Origin: Deltaproteobacteria bacterium
Lineage (GTDB): Bacteria > Myxococcota_A > UBA9160
Direction of reading: 5' to 3'
Length of the DNA: 11,644 bases
Assembly (NCBI GenBank): GCA_003520425.1
Contig: DOUU01000285.1
Coordinates: forward strand, 1-11,644
In this document: piece after piece, positions 6,365-11,644 of the stretch
How positions within the stretch are numbered: the first letter of the stretch is position 1
How the letters are laid out: every line of letters begins with the position of its first letter
Notes under the pieces: generated by a model
Told to the model about the DNA's origin: nothing
Seen by the model: only the letters and a program-made list of their open reading frames with translations
Database searches by the model: none
Made by a program: the position numbers and the translations under genes

Positions 6365-8930
6365 GAAGGAGTTCCTCGAGCTCTCGCACGAGTGGCATCC
6401 GCGGGTTTGTTCGAAGGCTTGGGTCCTCGAATGCAGCGCGCGCCAGCTCCGGCAGGGCGCTCTCGAACTCCTCCTTTCGGATTCCTGCTTCGGCCAGCGA
6501 CCGTGGAATGCCTACTCGATCCAGCAGCCCGTCCACCTTATGGAAGAACCGCTCGCGCCGTTCCGCCTCGCTGTGGCCCCCGAGTCCGATGACCCAACCG
6601 AGCTGGGCATACTTCTCCGGCGCCACATACGCCGAGTAGCCAGGGGCAGGCATGAACTTTGTCGGGATCGCAGCGTTGTAGCGCATCACGTGGGGAAGGA
6701 AGATTCCATTCGCACGGCCGTGGGTGAGGTGGAATCGCGCTCCCACCGCGTGAGCGAGAGCGTGATTCACGCCGACGAAGGCATTCGAAAAGGCGAGACC
6801 CGCAATGGTCGCGGCATTCGCCATCGCCGTACGCGCGGCAAGGTCCGATCCGTCGGCCATCGCGCGCGGCAGGGCGTCGAGGATGAGACGCGTCGCTTGA
6901 GCGCAGAATGCATCCGTGTAAGGCGATGCAAAGATCGATACGTAAGCCTCCACCGCATGCGTCAGTGCATCGACGCCCGTGTCCGCGGTGGCTCCAGGTG
7001 GCAAGGAGAGCGAAAGCAGCGGATCCACAATCGCCATGTCCGGCACGAGCGAGTAGTCGACGAGTGTGAGCTTTCGCTGGCCTACCGTGACGACGCTCGC
7101 CGGGGAGACCTCCGAACCGGTTCCTGCCGTGGTGGGAATCGCCACGAGGCGCAGCTGATGAGCGATTCGCGGGTAGCGGGCAACGCGTTTTCGGGCGTCG
7201 AGAAAAGGCAGCGACAGCTCGCGCACCGAGAGCTCCGGGCTCTCATAAAAGAGCCTCATCGCCTTCGCAGCATCGAGGACGCTTCCCCCGCCGACGGCGA
7301 TCAGGAGATCAGGCGACATGCGACGCAGCAGTTCCACACCCGCTCGAATCTGAGTCTCTGTCGGTTCGGGCTCGATATCGGAAAACACGTGTATCGTTGA
7401 CGCAGAAACATGTCGGCGTATCTCGTCTGCAGTGCCGGAACGTTCGAGGGTACTATCGGTCACAAGGACGACCGTTCGGGCTTGGACTTGCCTTAGGTTC
7501 TCAAGTGCGCCGGCATTGAAGTATGTATCCGAAGGGACGCGGAACCACTGCGGTGGCGTGAGGCGTCGTGACACCGTCTTGATGTTGAGCAGGTTGCGGT
7601 AGTTCACGTTGTCCGTCGTCATCGAGCCACCCCAGGTTCCGCAGCCGAGGGAAAAAGTGGGCGTGAGGGAGTTGTAGACTCCGCCGAGAGCCCCGACCGC
7701 GGTTGGTGCATTCACAAGGATGCGGCCTGTACGCATGGTGGCGGCGTATCGCTGGATGATCTGGGAGTCACGCGCATAGATCGCGCAGGTGTGGCCAAGG
7801 CCGCCACGCGCGGTTACGAGATCGCACGCTGCGAGCGCATCGTCCTCCGAGGCTGCGCGCACCACTCCGAGCACCGGCATCAGCTTCTCGTGCACGAGCG
7901 GGTGGGCGCCAAGAGCGTCGAGGTCCGAGGGAAGGGGTGCCAGCAAGACTTTTGTGGCCACGTCTACGGCAAAACCCGCCATTTCGGCCAATCGCTGCGG
8001 CGATTGGCCGACGGCCGCAATGTTGGGCTCGCCCGTTTCGAGGAAAGCGATCCGCCCCAGGCGTTCGACTTCGGGCGGCGTGAGAAGGTGAGCGCCCATG
8101 CGTTGAAACTCTGTGAGAGCCGCCTCCCAGATCGCAGCGTCGATGACGCAGGTCTGCTCCGCAGGGCAGATGACGGAGGCGTCGAAGGTCTTTGAGATCA
8201 GGATGTCGACGATCGCCCCCGGAAGATCGGCCGTCCGATGGAGATACACCGGTGCATTCCCGGGTCCCACACTGATGACCGGCTTGCCGGCCCTGTTCGA
8301 GAGATTGACGATTCTCGGTCCCCCTGTGGTCCAGATGAGGTCGATGCCGGGATGCTCGAAGAGATAATGCGTCGCCTCGCGCGGGGCATCGGGGATCACC
8401 TGAAGTGCATCGGGGGGCATTCCGGCTTTCTCCGCGGCTTTGCGCAAAATCTCGACGGTATGGAGCGCGCAGCGGATCGCCCGGGGCGAGGGCCGGAAGA
8501 TGATCGCGTTTCGGGTTTTTGCCGCGACAATCGCTTTGAAAAGCACGGTGGACGTGGGGTTCGTAACGGGAAGGATTGCCAGGACGACGCCAATCGGCTC
8601 GGCCACGTACTGGATGTTGCGCTCCGGATCTTCGCCGATCACCCCGACCGTTCTTTTGTCTTTGAGGAAATCATAGAGGAACTCAGTGGCGACATAGTTC
8701 TTTACGACCTTGTCCTCGAACACGCCGAAACCGGTCTCCTCGATTGCGACTTGGGCGAGCTCGACAGCCTTCTCAAGGCCGGCGACGACCATGGCCCAGA
8801 CGATGCGGTCCACCCCGTCCTGGTCGAGGCGACGAAAGGCAGCGGCGGCGCCACGCGCGCGCGCGACCACGTGGTCGAGCTCCGCAGCGCGGCCGGGTTG
8901 AAAGGTCGACTCGGACTGGTTGTCGGCCAT
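6342..8930 (-). CDS. adhE: Bifunctional acetaldehyde-CoA / alcohol dehydrogenase AdhE
   Basis: 862 residues, close to the usual 860-900 of AdhE. It reduces acetyl-CoA to acetaldehyde and then to ethanol using two NADH, regenerating NAD in the cytoplasm during fermentation, and can run in reverse. The N-terminal aldehyde dehydrogenase half (about 1-440) has KVVKNYVATEFLYDF (74-88), PVTNPTSTVLFKA (121-133), the catalytic Cys255 in FDASVICPAEQ and LGCGTWGG (428-435). The C-terminal iron-dependent alcohol dehydrogenase half (about 460-862) has the NAD-binding AVGGGSVLDAAKA (545-557) and IPTTAGTGSEVSP (598-610). Its four iron ligands are Asp654 and His658 (DALTHAVEAYVS), His723 (VNHALAH) and His737 (LTHGRAN). 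All key residues are intact. The ATG at 8930 follows GAGGA (plus 8937-8941) by 6 nt. In known AdhEs the two halves channel acetaldehyde within helical filaments (spirosomes). It is the second leftward gene here, 363 bp behind the MCP gene, so it probably has its own promoter. Confidence 0.96.
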   Translation of the reverse strand: MADNQSESTFQPGRAAELDHVVARARGAAAAFRRLDQDGVDRIVWAMVVAGLEKAVELAQVAIEETGFGVFEDKVVKNYVATEFLYDFLKDKRTVGVIGEDPERNIQYVAEPIGVVLAILPVTNPTSTVLFKAIVAAKTRNAIIFRPSPRAIRCALHTVEILRKAAEKAGMPPDALQVIPDAPREATHYLFEHPGIDLIWTTGGPRIVNLSNRAGKPVISVGPGNAPVYLHRTADLPGAIVDILISKTFDASVICPAEQTCVIDAAIWEAALTEFQRMGAHLLTPPEVERLGRIAFLETGEPNIAAVGQSPQRLAEMAGFAVDVATKVLLAPLPSDLDALGAHPLVHEKLMPVLGVVRAASEDDALAACDLVTARGGLGHTCAIYARDSQIIQRYAATMRTGRILVNAPTAVGALGGVYNSLTPTFSLGCGTWGGSMTTDNVNYRNLLNIKTVSRRLTPPQWFRVPSDTYFNAGALENLRQVQARTVVLVTDSTLERSGTADEIRRHVSASTIHVFSDIEPEPTETQIRAGVELLRRMSPDLLIAVGGGSVLDAAKAMRLFYESPELSVRELSLPFLDARKRVARYPRIAHQLRLVAIPTTAGTGSEVSPASVVTVGQRKLTLVDYSLVPDMAIVDPLLSLSLPPGATADTGVDALTHAVEAYVSIFASPYTDAFCAQATRLILDALPRAMADGSDLAARTAMANAATIAGLAFSNAFVGVNHALAHAVGARFHLTHGRANGIFLPHVMRYNAAIPTKFMPAPGYSAYVAPEKYAQLGWVIGLGGHSEAERRERFFHKVDGLLDRVGIPRSLAEAGIRKEEFESALPELARAAFEDPSLRTNPRMPLVRELEELLRAGWRGR

Positions 8931-9060
8931 GGGGCATCCTCAACGCGGGGTTCGAGAAACAGCAAAATCGCTTGGTGGCCGCGGTGCTGTCGCCCGGCGG
9001 ACGTTTTGGGGGCATGAACCAGCCGGGGCCGGGACAAACAAAGCGGGGGAAGGCCTCCGA

Positions 9061-9080
9061 CCATGGGGCCTACCCCACGG
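9061..9080 (-). other. Hairpin with TAGG loop in the adhE leader region
   Basis: TGGGG (9064-9068 side) pairs with CCCCA (9073-9077 side) around a 4-nt loop, extended by two more G-C pairs after one mismatch. On the adhE strand the loop is TAGG, the same as in the larger fold at 9171-9184. No T-run follows, so it is not a standard intrinsic terminator. Confidence 0.4.
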
Positions 9081-9142
9081 GATCTTCTCGCGGCTCCCCG
9101 GAGCGCGCCAGTTGCCCCGCAGGCACCCCGGTGGCCGAGCCG

Positions 9143-9196
9143 CGCATCCCACGGGCAGAGGCCCGAAGTCGCTGGCCTACCAGCTTTGCCGATGCG
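9143..9196 (-). ncRNA. Candidate structured RNA: three-way junction upstream of adhE
   Basis: Read on the adhE strand, CGCATC (9191-9196) pairs with GATGCG (9143-9148) to close a 54-nt domain. Inside are two perfect hairpins: GCTGG-TAGG-CCAGC (9171-9184) and GGGC-CTCT-GCCC (9153-9164). They are joined by unpaired GGCAAA, GACTTC and GTGG segments. A closing stem plus two side-by-side hairpins with purine-rich junctions is the general architecture of several small riboswitches. The junction GGCAAA recalls class I cyclic-di-GMP riboswitches, but the second conserved segment of that class is missing, so the identity is not claimed. It lies about 210 nt upstream of the adhE start. GC-rich DNA folds easily, and chance pairing is possible. 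Confidence 0.3.
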
Positions 9197-9293
9197 AGGT
9201 TGCGGGCCGGGAGGGAATGGTGCAGCCGGTCCCGGACGCTCCCCCGGGTCGCGGGAGCGGGCGGGGCGGGCAGGCGTGTCGCAGCCAAGGCGA

Positions 9294-11644
9294 TCAGAGC
9301 TCGAATCGGCGAGTCGCTTGGCGTAGGGCTTCGGCTTCCGCAACGAGGCTCTCGACGGTATTGCCCATCCGCTGGGCGACTTCCTCACTCTCGCGGGTGC
9401 CCTCGAGCACACGTTCAAGGAAGCTCGCGACCTCTTTGCAAGAGACCGTCTGCTCCCTCAGTGCGGAATTCATGCTCCCCGTTGTCTCTCGGACTCGCTC
9501 GATCGTCTCGCGGATCGCCGCGTAGCCCCGCGCTTGCTCTTCGGTCGTACCACGCACTTGCTGGGCAACGTCGCGCATCGCCGCGGCCGAACGGGTGATC
9601 ACTTCACTTCCACGGCCACGCTCGCCCTCAGCCGCGCGAATCAGTTCCACCCCGCTGATGACGCGGCCCATCAGTCCCACGACGTGCGCGGCGGCCTTTG
9701 TTTGCTCGCGTACGGAGGAAACGATCTGGCGGGTAAAGGAGCCGCTCTCCCGTGCAGCTCGGGTGATCTCTTCGAGCGAGATTCCGGCCTGAGCGGATCG
9801 CTCGACACCCGCCAAGACACTCCGTGTGCCCTGATCAATCGCTCCGACGGCGTTCCCACTCTCTTCTTGGAGGGCGTGAATCATCGAGGCAATCTGGTTT
9901 GTGCTCGCCAGAACCCGCTCAGCCAGCCCCCGAATTTGGTCGGCCACGACCGAGAATGCTCGACCGTTCTCGCCGGACTGTGCCGCGATGATCGCGGCAT
10001 TGAGCGCGAGGAGGTTCGTTTCGTCGGCTACATCAGAAATGACCCCGAGGATTGCGCCGATTTCCTTCGCGGCCTCCACGAGGCGACGCACGACCCGACC
10101 AGCGGTCTCGGTGGCCCGCTGAATGTCCTGCATGCCTTCGATCGTCTCGGAAACGCGCATCCGACCCGCCTCAGCGCTTTGCTGCACAGCATCCGACAGC
10201 TGTGCCATTTTTTCGGCGGTCACGTCGACGCTCCGCATGGCGGACGCCATTTCCTCCATGTTGGCCGATGTCTCTGAGGCAGCTTCGGAAAGAGTCTCAC
10301 TGCTTTCCGCAACCCGGTGAGAGTTTCGGACCAGCTCCTCGATCGAGCCGAGGACTTCATCGACCTGACCTGAGAGCACCCCAGCCGTGTCGCGAAGCTG
10401 CTCGCCAGCGGCGCCGAGTTCTGCGATAGAGGCCCCCGCTTCCTCCATCGACCCGTTCAGATGTTCAGCTGAACGAGACAGATCGTTGACCTGCTGGTGG
10501 ATCTGCCCCATCGCACGATGAACGCGGTCCATCTCTCGGGATTGACCTCCAGCAGTCTTCCCGACGCGTTCTGAAACCGAGGAAAGTTCGCCCGCTGCGC
10601 TGTCGGCCCGCTGGGCCGCTTGGCTCACTTCACCGATCAGGGTGCAGAGCGAGTCGGACGTTTCCTCGTAGGTCCGAGCCAGTTGGCCGAGCTCGTCGTC
10701 CGACTCGAAGGCGCGCCGGTGGCGCAAGTCGCCCTGAGACATGCGCTGCGCAGCCTCGGCGAGAGCGCTGGTCGCTTGGCCCACATCGTCCGCAAACAAC
10801 AAGATGAGCCCCGATGAGACCGCGGCCGCCATTCCGAGGAAGACGGAGAGAGTTTCTGCGAGATTGCGTAAGTCTGCCTGAATCCTCACCATGGGAGTCA
10901 CGGCCGCGAGGGCGGCGCCCGCCGGGAGCCTCCGCCAGGTCACGATTCTCCCATCGCGTTGCAATGTGCCCGCGTTCGTCCCCTCTGCCATTTGATGCTC
11001 GATCTCGCGAGCCACCCGCTCACCCAGTACGGGCGGGGCGCTCCCTGCCCGGAAATCGGGCTCCAATCGCACAAGCTCAACGGGTTCTGGGGTTTCGCGT
11101 ATGTCGCGTCCTGTCGAAGAGCCCGCGCTTCGAGGCGAAGATGCGGCGATTCCACCCTCGAGGAGCCGCTCTTGCCAGATGCCGATGACGCCAATCATCC
11201 CGCCGGATGCCCTCGCATAGGCGAGCAGCGCTGCAAACACGACCGAGGCCAAGCCGGAGCTTGAGACCGTCAGCAGGAGCTTCATCTGCAGTGAGAACGT
11301 GCGAACGAGCGCCCGTCTGTCTCGCGGATCAGGGAGGTCCGCAGCGAGCGCCGCGCGAAGACGTCCACAGTATCGGCGCAACCCGAAGAATACGAGCGCC
11401 CCCGCGACGAGACCGCCCGTCAGACCCGCCACGCATGTGGTGATGCTCTCAAACGCGCCCCAGTCGCGGCCGCTCCAGATCGCCATGCCTCCCGCTCCGA
11501 AGACGCCAGCGCCTGCCCACGCTCCGAGATGGAATTGCAGAAAGCGCCTTGGGAGAGCCATCGTGGCCGTGAACGTATCGCGCACGACGGCGGAGCTGCG
11601 CGCCGACACTCGCGTGGTGTTCAGATAGATCTGGATCGGTTTCC
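9294..11644 (-). CDS. Methyl-accepting chemotaxis protein, four membrane helices (5' end open)
   Basis: The frame gives 771 residues from a GTG at 11609 but remains open to the right edge, and the 11 extra codons (KPIQIYLNTTR) look coding. Neither that GTG nor the ATG at 11561 has a ribosome site, so the true start probably lies outside the window. Numbered from the GTG, membrane helices lie at about 24-46, 54-77, 108-131 and 253-273. An extracytoplasmic sensing segment of about 120 residues (132-252) has no family I recognise. A HAMP-like linker (about 274-326, with DELGQLARTYEE) leads into a long helical signalling hairpin (about 330-771). Its tip is VISDVADETNLLALNAAI followed by IAAQSGENGRAFSVVADQIR and GLAERV (523-566), the diagnostic MCP signature that contacts CheA and CheW. 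The usual AAIEAAR is replaced by AAIIAAQ, a known natural variant. It is the only chemotaxis gene in the window, so CheA/CheW must be encoded elsewhere. Confidence 0.93.
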   Translation of the reverse strand, partial: KPIQIYLNTTRVSARSSAVVRDTFTATMALPRRFLQFHLGAWAGAGVFGAGGMAIWSGRDWGAFESITTCVAGLTGGLVAGALVFFGLRRYCGRLRAALAADLPDPRDRRALVRTFSLQMKLLLTVSSSGLASVVFAALLAYARASGGMIGVIGIWQERLLEGGIAASSPRSAGSSTGRDIRETPEPVELVRLEPDFRAGSAPPVLGERVAREIEHQMAEGTNAGTLQRDGRIVTWRRLPAGAALAAVTPMVRIQADLRNLAETLSVFLGMAAAVSSGLILLFADDVGQATSALAEAAQRMSQGDLRHRRAFESDDELGQLARTYEETSDSLCTLIGEVSQAAQRADSAAGELSSVSERVGKTAGGQSREMDRVHRAMGQIHQQVNDLSRSAEHLNGSMEEAGASIAELGAAGEQLRDTAGVLSGQVDEVLGSIEELVRNSHRVAESSETLSEAASETSANMEEMASAMRSVDVTAEKMAQLSDAVQQSAEAGRMRVSETIEGMQDIQRATETAGRVVRRLVEAAKEIGAILGVISDVADETNLLALNAAIIAAQSGENGRAFSVVADQIRGLAERVLASTNQIASMIHALQEESGNAVGAIDQGTRSVLAGVERSAQAGISLEEITRAARESGSFTRQIVSSVREQTKAAAHVVGLMGRVISGVELIRAAEGERGRGSEVITRSAAAMRDVAQQVRGTTEEQARGYAAIRETIERVRETTGSMNSALREQTVSCKEVASFLERVLEGTRESEEVAQRMGNTVESLVAEAEALRQATRRFEL

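Larger units (their letters stand above)
8931..9293. other. adhE upstream region with folded elements, no convincing gene
   Basis: This 363-bp stretch lies between the end of the MCP gene and the start of adhE. Frames on both strands here are arginine/proline-rich and lack ribosome sites. It contains a potential three-way junction at 9143-9196 and a hairpin at 9061-9080. Nearer the adhE start on the minus strand there is a TTTGTTTG stretch, the only AT-rich point, which might belong to a promoter; no clear -35/-10 or -24/-12 pair could be read. Confidence 0.5.

Noticed and set aside
6339..7400. Rightward open frame of 353 codons inside adhE
   Set aside because: It is fully antisense to the alcohol dehydrogenase half, whose catalytic motifs are intact. 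Its arginine/histidine-rich product looks like shadow translation.
9143..9196. Class I cyclic-di-GMP riboswitch
   Set aside because: Only the GGCAAA junction and the general fold agree. The conserved GACGCAAAGCC-type segment and the GNRA tetraloop are missing, so only an unnamed structured RNA is proposed.
1..11644. CRISPR array, tRNA, rRNA, insertion sequence or defence system
   Set aside because: I saw no spaced repeats, cloverleaf sequence, transposase motif or known defence-protein motif. The only tandem repeats are the 20-bp pair and the in-gene HAF units.

Overview
The window is GC-rich DNA with the codon bias and small spacings of a bacterial chromosome. An M23/LytM-type cell-envelope protein, a PEP-CTERM-anchored HAF-repeat protein, a membrane chemoreceptor and a full-length AdhE point to a Gram-negative, motile bacterium that secretes proteins and can ferment. 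A deltaproteobacterial or myxobacterial-like lineage is a reasonable guess, but no rRNA or other marker gene is present to settle it. Genes run off both ends: a leftward one at the left edge and probably a leftward one at the right edge.

Layout. Positions 1-440 (minus) hold the N-terminal part of a LytM/M23-like envelope protein. Its upstream gap carries a perfect tandem pair of 20-bp repeats with inverted ends (511-550). A 51-residue secreted, cysteine-rich microprotein (959-1114, minus) diverges from a secreted right-handed beta-helix protein (1284-3038, plus). A 390-bp gap follows, with what looks like a decayed scrap of a deazaflavin-dependent nitroreductase (3117-3197, minus). Next come a small exported protein that starts at TTG (3429-3749, plus) and a HAF-repeat protein with a PEP-CTERM sorting signal and an unexplained C-terminal tail (4022-5251, plus). 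A membrane-anchored helical-repeat protein (5504-6079, minus) converges on this block.

The right half is all minus strand: a complete bifunctional aldehyde-alcohol dehydrogenase (adhE, 6342-8930), possibly followed by a small coupled ORF, and a four-helix methyl-accepting chemotaxis protein (9294 to the right edge). The 363 bp between the MCP and adhE has no convincing gene. It can fold into a compact three-way junction plus a second hairpin with the same tetraloop sequence, the best candidate here for undescribed regulatory RNA.

Functional reading. The left and middle parts encode envelope and exported proteins without enzymatic signatures. The right half pairs an energy-metabolism enzyme with an orphan chemoreceptor. 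There is no CRISPR array, tRNA, rRNA, insertion sequence or recognisable defence system. I found no complete new multi-gene system; the novelty candidates are small ones (microprotein, tandem repeat, structured leader).
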